Source: Conus ventricosus
Lineage: Eukaryota > Mollusca > Gastropoda > Neogastropoda > Conidae
Direction of reading: 5' to 3'
NCBI GenBank assembly: GCA_018398815.1
Contig: JAFLJL010003975.1
Location: 1 to 50,757 of the forward strand
Length of the DNA: 50,757 bases
Below are positions 31,725 to 42,588 of the stretch, piece after piece (positions within the stretch are counted from its first letter, which is position 1; every line of letters begins with the position of its first letter). Below the pieces are notes generated by a model. The model did not search any database. It was not told the DNA's origin and saw only the letters and a program-made list of their open reading frames with translations. Both the position numbers and the translations under genes were made by a program.

Positions 31725-34700
31725 GTGCCGCACACGCACAAGCGGCAGTGCTGGCAGCACGCTTTCGCCTCACGGGCCGCGTGCAAAGCTGCCGAAGCCG
31801 CTCTTGGTGGCGGACCCCTCCAATTCACAGCGCACGAAAGTGGCGCGTTTCCAGCTCGCCACTGGACGGGGGGCCCGTACTGCATAGAGTTGGCGGACGA
31901 GGATGTACATAGGCTGACGGGCGCACGAATCGGCGGCTGCTAGCAACGCAGGCGCAGGTCCACGACGGCGCTGCAGCACCCCGATTCTGGCGCCAGGGGA
32001 GACTCCGAAGGCATCCGGTCGGTGCGTTGCGCCCGCTTTGTTGCGCTGTTGACATTACTATGCGTGCGGAACTCTCCGAGGCTGCTCGATCGCCTGCCGC
32101 CGCCAAAGTGGGCCAGCAGCACCATGAGGCTTTGCCTTCCCAAATTGGTGCATGCAGGTGTCTTTGACACGGGCATCCGTAGCCCCGCATCCGCACATCG
32201 ACACCTTGAGTAGCGCACCGAATTGACGCACGAGAACACACGGTCGGACGAGGCTTCGTCCACGGAACGTTCTTGCGGTGTCCTTGGCGGAAACGGCAGC
32301 TACAGCGATGCCTTGCGCTTAGACTCCGCTCTCCCCCACCGCACACACCCCACATTTAAGGTGTTCACGAATGACCAGTATCGTTCACGTCCGTGGTTTC
32401 TGGACGCGTTCAACTACGCCATCGCGACAAAGATGCAGATTCTCAACTAGTCCATTGGGGGCCCTGATTCATGTACCAGCCCTTTGTAACAAAGGTGCAT
32501 GATCACTTTCGGCACGATTCATCAATGTATCCGCTATCCGGCCTAGGCGACTGCCGTATGGTACGGCACGCTCAATAATCCGGCAGATCAAGTTGGATGT
32601 GATCGGTGTTGGGGGCCTTGACTACGCGGCCACATTTGCAAAACTTCAGCTCGACTGGCATGATCACGTGGCAGCTGCCGATCGGTGCGCTGACCAGCGT
32701 GCCACTGTTTCCCTGCACGAGCTGCGAGGCTGCGCCACCATGTTGCGTTTCATGATCAAGCCGTCTCACGTCTCAGCCTTCTTCTTGCAGGCTTCGGAGG
32801 CAGCAAGCCAGTGGTGATGGCGTATGGCGTGACGTGGAAGGGTAGGCCGCATCGGCGGACGGCTGCCGCTCACTGTCCGGCACGTCGGTTGCGTCTCCGG
32901 TGGTCCGCAGGCGGCAGTCGTTTCTACTGGCTTCCCACTGTGCCCGCGGCCAAGCGCATAGGGCGCTCAATCCCGCTACGATGAAACAGCATCCTCATTG
33001 AGGGCGCCACGCGCTTGCCGGGCTGACGTGTACGAGCCAGGAGATGGTATCCACACAGCTGCAATGCTCACGATTGCAATGCCGTCAACCTCAAAAGATA
33101 TGCTGGAGCTGGTCTGAAAAAGATCGGGCGTGGCGATGCGGTCCGCTGCCCAACAGAGTCACTGGTGTTGCACACAGTTGGAGGATATCCACTCATGCAT
33201 CAAGCAGTGCACCGTTCGGGTTTCGTTCGGTTCGTGGTACTTCACGCTCACCTAGACTTCATTGTGCGCGTCCCATGTTGCCCGAAGACCGTGCTGCGTG
33301 CAGGGGCAAAGCTTCACCTCGAGGGCCGCAAGCGGGTGCTCTCGCGAGTGGAAAGGCATGCGGGCCTCCATCGTGCCCAGCGGGCTCGACCTCACCAGCT
33401 GCCCGTACAGGGCCATACTGCATGCAGAGCCTGTCGCGCGCCGATCACCCATCAGTATTTCAACTCCAAATGGGGGGGCGGTGCTCAATGGGCTCGGCGC
33501 ATATGGCACCGTGCTCTGACCACCCCAGTGGATCCCTGTGGACAAGGGCGGCCAGCCTGCTGGATGTCCCTCTTACACGTATTCTGATGCGCTGTGGCCG
33601 TGGATGGCACGTTTCGCTGGCACATCACGGTCAAGACACAGGCGCGAAGTGCACGGGGTCAACGCGCCGGGCACAGTCACGTTCACATGGAAAAGTCCAC
33701 CGTGGAGGGGCGAGCGGGTGCGTTGTTTGCTGGGCTTCGTTCGCCATCAATCGCCTCGAATGCGGCAAGACGTCTTAAGCACTCAACCTGTCGGCGTGGC
33801 ATCACACCGCTGTTTCGTGCCTGATGATTGCCAACGCCCAACTCGCCAACCGCTGATCCTGCAGGTGCCATCGCACGTCCACACCAGTGACATGCCCGTT
33901 AAGGCTTCCATCGTGCCCACCCACCGCGCCATTTGCGCGTCCTGTGGACCCAGTGTCCACTCAGTCAAGTAGCCGCCAGACCCGCATACCTGGCCGCGCG
34001 ACAACCTTGACGTACGCTTTCCGACATCCTTGACTGGCACGGCGACCATCACATCACCAACTACTACCACACGCTCCTACAACTCACCTTGCGGAGAACA
34101 ACATTTTTCGTGGTGAGGAACCTCGCATCGCCGTACACGTGCTTCACTGCGAAGCCAGTACGGAGCTCTCATCGTAGCGGACTCGGGAGGAATGAATTCT
34201 ATCTACCTGAGGAGGTGTCCACGCTCTCTGAGGTGCCGCCCCGTGGCGAAGCGATGATGGCGTCCTATGACCTAGCCACTCCCACATGCCTGAGCTTCCG
34301 GGTGGGCAACACGCGGGCTGCTTGCAGGATGTCAGCGGCACGGGTTGGGCTAGGACTACTGCCGGGAGTGGTACTCTGCCGACGTCTATGGCCGCTCCAA
34401 TGCGCTCTACGATACGAACACGCGGTTCCTGGTGGACACCTGTCACCGGCTGCGTCCAACATCCCAGCTGGTGAAGACGACCTCACGGAGCCCTTCGCCT
34501 CGAAGCCTTTGGATCCACCGTAGTGCACGGGGCCCCGGAGCGTCGGCCCACGGCGCACCAGGTAGCGTACGCCTCGGGTACGTCGATAGTGCGGCCACCC
34601 GCAGGCATTGCATAACCCTCTCGGCCACACTCGTGGACAAGCGTGTCCGCGCGCCTGAAACGCCGCCCCCGACGAGGGGACTGAACACGTCCGGTCAGGC

Positions 34701-35403
34701 GCTTCATGGCCAACGGCGCGGTCGTGTGGCTTGCCTTTGGTGACGCGAGCTCTAGACGCGAATCACGCCGTGTCCAACAGGCCACGACCTCGTGGTCGAA
34801 CTGCTTCGATGGGCTTCGTGTGGGCGCGTACGCCTGAGTGGTCATGGTGCGCTGCCGGAGCATCGTGAAGGCATTGGTGCCACAGCGCTGGTGCCGAAGC
34901 GCCCAGAGCCGGATTCAACCTCGTCCACGGTGTCGTACGTGCTCAACCACGCCGCCACAGGGGTCACCTCAACTCCGCTGAAGGCAGTTCGGCGCCGCTT
35001 CAGTCCGTGCGGGAGTGCGTTTGGGATTGCCTCATGGCCGCTGCGTCTTGTAAACCCCTTACATCAGACATTGCATTTCCGCTCCTTGTGTGTCCTACCG
35101 GCTGTGCACACGTGGAACATGCAATTAGACGAATTGAACGCTAGCCATGAGTGCAGGCTTCCGTGGAAGCGAAAGCGGCAGTGTGGCGGCAGGAAAGCAC
35201 CGTACAAGCCCTCCGAGCCAGTTGATGAGGGCGGCTCGAAACAGAATCCAAAGCCCGTACTGCCCCTGCAATTGGAGCTGCCGACTCCTGGGGAGCTCAG
35301 ACGTTTTTGCGCTACAATGAGGCGGACGGCTGGGTTCCAAAGGCAACCCTGCAGGTGCTTCATCATTGAGGCGACCCACCTCGACCCTGCATGCCTTGAG
35401 TAA
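31725..35403 (+). CDS. MBTPS1: Site-1 protease (membrane-bound transcription factor protease, subtilase S8), frames broken
   Basis: Golgi serine protease that cleaves luminal loops of membrane-tethered transcription factors (SREBP/ATF6; bZIP17/28 in plants). Order: GVFDTGI with catalytic Asp codon 32166-32168; HGTF with His 32261-32263; FKVFTNDQ and WFLDAFNYAIATKMQILN (32355-32448); GGPD and FMYQPFVTKV (about 32460-32490); YGT..NNPADQ then DVIGVGGLDYAATF (32555-32635); SKPVVMAYG (about 32810); LSGTSVASPVV with Ser 32885-32887; ATMKQ and LIEGATRLPG (about 32980-33025); ASIVPSGLDLTSCPY (about 33362-33410) and VLNGLGAYGTVL; TYSDALWPWM (about 33577-33606); PRDNLDVR; EEVSTLSE; LYDTNTR; AYASGTSIV (about 34570); VVELLRWASCG (34793-34820). 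The frame stays open to 35403. The prodomain is probably at 31725-32100, but the start is uncertain. The oxyanion Asn (GND motif) is not readable. Frame changes roughly every 60-150 bases. The C-terminal membrane helix is not clear. Confidence 0.9.
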
Positions 35404-35680
35404 AGTTTCGGGGGGGCGTGCTACTACCAGGAATTCTCGTGAGCATCAGCAGCCTGCATGCACGGCCCCGTTTTTCCTTAAAAGGACCCCCTTGGCTTCC
35501 GTGGTGTGCGCCATATTCATATTGTGCGACAGCCACGTGAGGCCTGCAGATCCCCTCGTAGCTGTGCTTTAGCGCTTGCTATCGTGCGCTAGTGGGATAC
35601 ATGCTGGATCCGTGGCTGTCACCACTCCTCAAGGCCTCTAAGCACAGCAGCTCGCGACAAACGGACGAGCCCGGCCGCGT
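35404..35680. other. Downstream of site-1 protease, no gene seen
   Basis: A short hydrophobic reading (PLASVVCAIFILC, about 35488-35526, plus) could be the missing C-terminal membrane helix of the protease if the stop at 35403 is an error. Otherwise I see nothing. Confidence 0.25.
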
Positions 35681-36040
35681 ATGACACGCTTCGAGCACAA
35701 GCGCAAGCGGGCCCCTTCAACGTGGGCGCTGGCAATAGCGATTCTCGATCGACCGAAAGTACGACGATGTTTTGCTGAGGTGCTGCTTGCAATTCTGGAC
35801 GATGCTATTGCATGCTGCAAGTTGCCATGCTGCAGAAGGTACAGTGCTCATACGCTTCCTCGACAAATCTGCTCATTAACGAGACGGGCCACAGCATGAC
35901 GTCCGGGGTGGTAGACAAGGGCGGAGCACCGGTGTGCTTTTTGAAGTGCTGTTTTCGACGGTTCGTGCAAGGCGCCGCGATCCGCTGCCGAGATAGGTTA
36001 CCCATATTGCACAGCATCGAGTCGAGTTTTTGCTCATAGC
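35681..36040 (+). other. Coding-like stretch, unassigned
   Basis: The plus frames read STWALAIAILDRPKVRRCFA and EVLLAILDDAIACCKLPCC (35725-35835), then one frame over NLLINETGHSMTSGVVDKGG (about 35862-35921). The minus strand at 36017-35805 is equally open and protein-like (TTPDVMLWPVSLMSRFVEEA). One of the two strands is probably coding; no family recognised. Confidence 0.25.
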
Positions 36041-38099
36041 CTCGTGTTCGCTTGGCGCTGTCGTTGTTTCCTCATTTTACTCCCCCATGTCTATTGTAAA
36101 CGCACAGCACGAGACGCAAAGCACCAAGCACACGAACCAACTCAGTGAGCTAGCCGACGACGCCAACGCAGAGCAAGCCGACGAGCTAATCTTCTGGCTC
36201 ACCACCTGCCACAGTGCACACTCATGCACACACGAGCAAGGTGTGTCCAACAGACGGCACCATGCCCGCAGAATGACACGGCCCTTGCCTCTTGCACAGA
36301 GCACAGCTCAACTCCACGCAGAGCGCCCCAAATCTCAGGCCCCTTGGGCACGAGCACTTGTCTAGGAACGCTACAAAGTCGTGTCAACCCTCCTTGACAC
36401 AGAAGCCACAGTGCCCTGTTTTTGTTGCAGAGGCCGGCAGACCTCACCGCAGACAACGGCAAAGTATTTATAACCGCCGGTCCCCTCGCCGGTCGACCTA
36501 AAGGAGCACCCTCCGACGTGCGCAACCATGCCGGGCCCGGCATCACATCGGCCCGCGCTGGGCCCCCTGGCGTATGACGGTGCCCAGGCGTGGGCGACTT
36601 CCGAATCTAATGCCACCAGCGTCCGTCCGGCAACATGGCAAGCATATCGCCGCGACGAAAGCATGCCGTGGGAGGCCCGGGCTTAGGTTTTCTGGCAATG
36701 GCGAGATAACAACGGCTCCATTTACGAAATCCACACCACCTTGCTCTAGGACTCGCTGCCAGGCCCCAAGCAAGAAGATTATGGCGACTGGTTCTCCATC
36801 CTGCGGCCTGCCACGCAACTTGTGGGCGTGATCCTGGCCGGCGCCAAGGCCGTTGAATGCATTGTGGCACCCATGCACACGCGCCGAGGACAGCGGTAGC
36901 AGCTGCCCCGATCTCACGACGCTAAGAAGTCCGCCATGGTAACATGTCCGGGAAAAGTTGTGCTTCGCTCAGGCGGAAAGGAGCCACGCTGGGCGGGTCC
37001 GCATGCCACGCTGCAGAGTCGGGACATACCTGCGGCCGGCTGAGGTCCCGAGGTCACAGGCCTCCTTGGAAGGCCGCGCCAAGGCCCGTCTGAGACAGCA
37101 GTGAAATGACTGTCACTTGCCACAGATCACGCGTGGGGCGATGGCTTCAAACTCCACTTACACGACACCCCACGCAGCAGTGTCAAGCCATACACGGTAC
37201 TGATCGTCGTGCACCCCAGTCCAACTGCAGCGTGCCAGACACCGCCAGCGAAGGGCCGGCTGTCACTGATCTGCGTGTCATTGCTGCCTCTGCCTGCTCG
37301 AGCGCCCGCAGAAGCGCCGCATCGCCTCCACAACACGTGGCCTGGAGCCTGAAGCCACCATGCCATCACGAGTGTCACCGGCAAGAGCGTGCCCCTTGCT
37401 GCCAACTCTCCCTCACGTGATGGCCCCCTGCCTCTTCCCTAACCACTAAAGCTAGGCTACCCCGCCGCCAGTACAGCATGGCTCCATACCCCGCATACTC
37501 GCTGAAGGCAGACCCACGAAACGCCCCCGCTGCACGTGTATGCCATGTGTAAAGCACATGCCAAATCAGGAGCTGGGACTGAGGTGCCGAGCGGCAGCCC
37601 GAGCATCTCTCCATCTCCACGGCGCGCGCGCCGGTCAGAGTGTGATCGACCACAACACACTCGACAAAAGACGCAGACCCTAAGGTGTTGCCTGTAAAAA
37701 ACGGGGCCGCCGTCCGGGCTGTGCTGCACGCCAACTCTACGACAGCGCGGTGCCCGCGGGGGCCGGCAGTCCCACACGACTTCGGCGGGCGAGAAGCGAG
37801 TCATGTCAGTGGCACGTGCCCTGCGGGCCGAAGCTGGATTCGAACACCCACAGAGGTAAATTGAACCGGTAAATAAGGCGCAACACGGGGCGCCCACGAT
37901 ACGGCTTGAATGAGTCAACAAAAGCGGGGGAAGCACCCCAAAAAGGCCTGTGCCAACGTCACATTGTGCCGGTTTGCCCCAGACAGGCGCGCAATACAAG
38001 TAACCAAGCGCTGCAACCATCCAGCGGCATTCAACCGCCGCCGGCACTTTGCGTCGCCATTTGCCCTGACCCGAGAGAGGGGTACGACAACGATGACCA
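36041..38099. other. Region without a recognised gene
   Basis: Plus-frame pieces between 36560 and 37300 (for example DYGDWFSILRPATQLVGVIL near 36780-36840) and overlapping minus frames (36917-36543; 38203-37457, 248 codons) are open, but no motif is recognisable. A GGATTCGAAC sequence near 37832 recalls a tRNA T-arm but does not fold as one. Confidence 0.25.
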
Positions 38100-38720
38100 A
38101 TGTAATGATCATGGACATTGCGGCGGATGCAGGATTCTGGCGCAGCAAGCACTCTATTTCCGATGCCTTGATCACTCTGTGAGACCGGCTGCTTTCGCAG
38201 CACATCAACACCGACAAGATTTTACTCGACCTGGAAAGCATGATGTTTCGTGTGTGCTTTTGCAACTACGAGAGAGGACACTTCGCGCTCGTCGAGGCAA
38301 TCGGAGTGGTGGTTGCGACGCTTCAAGAGCAATCAACGCGGGCACGAACGCGCTCGCAGAATGCAGTGGGGGGGCAATGTTATCCAATGATCGTTTTGAA
38401 TGCTTTCGCGTGCAGTGGCGTCGTCTTATCGATTCCTGCGTGGATGTTTGTGCCGCGAGATGGCGATACAAGCCCATGAGCTCATTAGAGGCTCTGCGAT
38501 CAGCTATCTCGAAAGCCGCCGCGGCACCCTTCCATAATGGAGTTTGCCTAATCGGGGGAGCGTCAAGCGTGCAAAGCTTTCCGTTGGCGATGCTTTGCGG
38601 TTTGCCTGCGGAGTGAGTGGCATCGAGAAAAGTAACATTTCTGGTGTGCCAGCGCTGCGCGTCTTGAGGGGCGCCCCACCAAAATATATATTCCTTAGGG
38701 TGCTGCATCATTCTGCATGA
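38100..38720 (+). other. Coding-like stretch, unassigned
   Basis: Plus-strand pieces in two frames: VMIMDIAADAGFWRSKHSIS (about 38107-38166), LLSQHINTDKILLDLESMMF and FALVEAIGVVVATLQEQSTR (about 38190-38340), then in another frame MAIQAHELIRGSAISYLESR and SVKRAKLSVGDALRFACGVS (about 38460-38620). The last part has a helix-rich, histone-fold or coiled-coil look, but I cannot name it. A minus frame (38873-38205) covers the same DNA. Confidence 0.25.
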
Positions 38721-41700
38721 CTTCGGCAGAGCGAAGGATGGAGAGGATGCGCGTGAGCGGGCGCCCGCGAAAGTAGCGTATGCAAACAGCATATGCGGTG
38801 TGGACAGCCCTGTCAGTAAAGGGTGAGCGTTCACCGCATTCCTACCAAAGACGCCAGTATTGTTCGAATGCAAGCAATTTTTAGTGGAAGCGCATGTGTT
38901 GAACGGACGAGCTCTTCTCTCTCTTCTCGCTCCACCATGCAGGCTTCGCCTGTTCGAGACAGCTTGCCAGTGCTGCAGATCCTACTGTCGTGCAATAGAA
39001 CAGCGCTTCCCTCTTGGGGAATCGTCACACGTGCCTGCGGGTGCGCACTTGGACGCGGGCGCCTGCAACCGCAAAACGCACAATAGGGCACTTGGAAGCG
39101 ATGCCGCATACGAGCATGCTGCTCTATTTGCTACTGCAACTCAGCAAGGCCGCCTGGAAGCGCCCTTTGACAGGGACCTCCCAGCGCCCGATCTGCAACC
39201 CTACCTTGTGCACTCAAAGTGCAGCTCAAGCCACTAGGCCCCAAGACCACCCGTCTCCGTTAGCCACGCTTCTTCGAGTCGCACCCTGCCACCGCTCACA
39301 AGGTCCACACCCTCCTGGCCACTGACACAGCAAAAAGGCACCGAAGATTTGCTATCAAAACTTGCTTGGCGCGTGCCGGTAGGCAGCCTCAGAAACTGAC
39401 AGTACTACTGTGCACCCTGAAATCCTGCCACTATGCATGTTTACACAACCATTGCTCTGACACACGATGCGCTTTGAGCCTGACACTTCTATACAGGCCT
39501 GTTTCGGACCGCCGCGAGCTCCTGTAGCAACGACAAGGAGCGAAGCATGCTAACCTTAGCCACCACATCGGACAGACAGCGACGCCCGAGCAGTTGCCCC
39601 CGTAGAACCTGCGACCTCGAAGATCGTACCGGCACTCGAACGCAGAGCCAAAGCGATTCCACGTGCATTCATGTGGACGCGCATAGTAGACCGGCAACAG
39701 CAACATCCGGCTGCGTTCAGCGCATATGCCCATACGCACACCATACACAGCTCACACGGTGCCGGGTCACAAACCCGTGCATGTGACGCTGTTTTTCCGC
39801 AGCAGCTCGTGCCCCAGAGCCTGTTACAAGTGGGCACCATGAGCACGGCCGTCAGTCAGAGCTCGGAAAGGTGACCAGGCAAGCATCAGGCAGAAGCGGC
39901 GTCTTGGCTGCGAGGCGCCGTGCTGCCGCGGACACGCTGCTGCTGCGCCGTGGCCATCACCAGCCGAGTCGAGGTCACCGCCCCCTGCGCCAGCCTCCGC
40001 CCCCTGAAGATGCAAGATCGCGAACGAGTGCTAGCGTCATCGGAGGCGCTGACGCCAACCAACAGCGTGGAGACCAGATTGCCTCTTCACCACGCGCGGA
40101 GGCTGGGCTGGAAGGAGCAGAGGGCAGGTTGCGAGGTGGCGCACGGCATGATGCTGCGGCCCCTGCGGCGAAGGTCTCAGAGTGTCAGCAATTTTTTGAT
40201 ATGGCAACACATGTGCGCTGCCAACACACTCGAGAGACAGCAACAACTGCGGAACGCTTCTCAATGCAAGCTGTCTATCATCCTCTTGTCAACAAAGGCC
40301 CCTAGCAAATATCTTGTTGCCTTGTGGAACCTTCCAACTTGGGGTGCCGCAGCGAAATCATGCGGGCACATGTAATAATTGCAGTATAACCACGAGCTTG
40401 CCTTTGCAGGGCCGCCAGGCCGGCAGCGCAATACCATGCAGTCACATCCTCGCCGCACTGCCGCCTCCAACCCTGACCTTTTTCCAGAAGATCGTTTGCA
40501 CCTGAGACTCTCAGTGAGAGGCCCCCCGGCCAACGTAACTCTGCGCTCATCGCGCTGTGCCAGTCATGAATCAACTGCGGAAATGAGTCAACAAGCGATA
40601 CGTAGGCACATCCCCTCAGCAGCGGATGCAAGTCATACGGCCCTGATCTCAGCAAAGCGGCGCACAACTCGCTCGGGTTCTCGCGAGTTCCCCACCCGAC
40701 AGGCCACGCCGAAAGGCGGTGCATGTAACAAGGCAGCAGCCTTCACTGTTTTGCGTAACCCGGCAAGGAGGCATATTGCCCGCTGCCACCTTCGGCGCCC
40801 GATACGCCAGTATTCGGGGCCCCCCCTACACCTAACAGCAGCAGCTGATGGAAACGTTTCTTACAGTAGGAGGTTGCAGCCCTAGCTCGTTTGCGCCCGA
40901 TAAGGTTAGGGTTCCAATGCAGCCCCTGAGCTGCTTCCGCAAGCACCGTCGCCGCCTGAGCTAGCAAAGAGTCGCAGCAACGAGCCGAGAGTGCAAAGCA
41001 TGTGGTTTCGGGATGGCTGGGACTCGGCATCCTTTGTGCGCAGTGCTGGGCGTACAGGTTTGCGCATCCCTTCGGCAAGCTTCGAAAGCAGGCAGCAGAG
41101 TGGCGCCGCTTGGTTCGACAAGCTTTGCTGTCATCACCCCGATGGCCGTATCAACACTGCTCGAGGACGCCGAGCTAACTTGTGCAGAGAGAACCAAGCC
41201 GGCACAGTTGCTGCGGGCTGGTCCACAGCTCTCGAAGTGTCCTCCTGCAAGCTCTCCTATTGCACTCGGTGGGGGCGCGAACGCACGGCAGGTTCCCGCA
41301 CTTTTCTTTCTTCGCCTCCCCTTACAATGGCTGCAAAAATAGGTGCCTCACGAGAGCACAGAATGGCCCCGTGCATCGACTTTTGATAATCGCAGAACGC
41401 TTCTAGTGCATTGCACAACCTGTAAGCAGGCCGGATGCACGGGTATTACAGGCAGCGTAATGCAGGAATAGGTACGACATGACGTGCCTGAAGCGTGGCA
41501 TTTGAACTGCAAGCTTGCCGCCCAGAACTCTTGAGCAGAAATAGTGGCCACCACAGATGCGAAGTCGTCCGGCGTGATATTTCAGCCGAATCTGTGTCGC
41601 GATGGTGCAGGGGAGACGCTGACGAGAACATGCTGCGCAAGCTACATGTGCTGATGTTCTAAATACACACGGTCTCAGGGATCCGCTTGCGGAGGCATTG

Positions 41701-41881
41701 GGGCCGCACTGGAACCGTTTGTGCAATCAGCAACGCAAGCCACAGTGCTCGTTAGTCGCTCACAGCACGATACCGGCATCTGAGATCCGATTGGCATTGA
41801 AGTTGGGCTGGATCCGTTGCACCGAACAGGGCATGTGCCCAGTCCCTGGTCTGACTCTGTACGAATGAAGCCCGGCACAAT
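38721..41881. other. Region without a recognised gene
   Basis: Short frames on both strands (38860-39237 plus, 40302-40724 minus, 40991-41386 plus, 41403-41726 minus). Some, such as the minus segment near 40600 (LHPLLRGCAYVSLVDSFPQL), look protein-like, but none carries a family motif. Confidence 0.25.
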
Positions 41882-42130
41882 GTGACACAGCGTGCACCCG
41901 TGCTTTTTGTGTTTGTTGTTTTTTGTTTTGTTCTGTCCTGGGATGAACCTTGCCCTGCACGCCTGAAAGAGGAAACGCTGCGCATGTGGCTGAGACGCTG
42001 GCTTTCTTCAGAGACCAGTTTTGGCCGCCCTGGCGTGCCTTTCCCCGAGACTACAGCGTCCTTCGCGTGATAGTGCTTTGCCAACTGAGCTGCGTGGAGG
42101 CTGTGCGGAGTTCGAGGTCGAGGTGCTGGT
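41882..42130 (+). other. Coding-like short stretch, unassigned
   Basis: AETLAFFRDQFWPPWRAFPR then DYSVLRVIVLCQLSCVE (about 41990-42105) is open and balanced, following a T-rich tract (41905-41940) that could be the polypyrimidine part of a 3' splice site. An upstream partner exon was not found. Confidence 0.22.
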
Positions 42131-42159
42131 GATGGAGGTGTAGGTAGGGGGGGGTACGC

Positions 42160-42173
42160 GGGGGGGGGGGGGG
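42160..42173 (+). repeat. Poly-G tract (14 bases), with a second 8-base G run just upstream
   Basis: G runs at 42147-42154 and 42160-42173, separated by TACGC. Could form a G-quadruplex. Confidence 0.9.
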
Positions 42174-42574
42174 CCAACACGCATGGTCTCTGAGTGAGAG
42201 TCAGGCGAGTATGTGGGTCCGTGTTGTGCCTGGGACAGGTCAGGAGGAGCCGCCGTCCTATCGCCTGGCGCCAGCTCTGCCGGAAGTGCTGTCTTGACGA
42301 CGGCGCATAAAGCGTGGGTGCTGTCCGCCATGGGAGTCATTGGAGGATCTTCCGGCCCACACCTTTTGATGCGCAGTGGTGCTGGGTAACGATGGCCCAC
42401 TCAGAGCAGGCGTATGTAGACAAGTATAAAGCTAGATTCTGTCAAAATAGACGTTCTAATGTCGCGCATGCTCGCCGCAGCTCTCCTTGCAACTGCGAAG
42501 TGCCATCCAATCAACCGCAAACACGCCCTGTGCAACGCACAGGCTTGCGATGGCGTCTCCCGGCAGCCATGGTA

Positions 42575-42588
42575 GGGGGGGGGGGGGG
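42575..42588 (+). repeat. Poly-G tract (14 bases)
   Basis: Fourteen G residues followed directly by CCCCC, which could form a small G/C hairpin. Confidence 0.9.

Noticed and set aside
37825..37850. tRNA T-arm-like GGATTCGAAC.
   Set aside because: The five-base T stem does not pair and no acceptor, D or anticodon arm is present on either strand.
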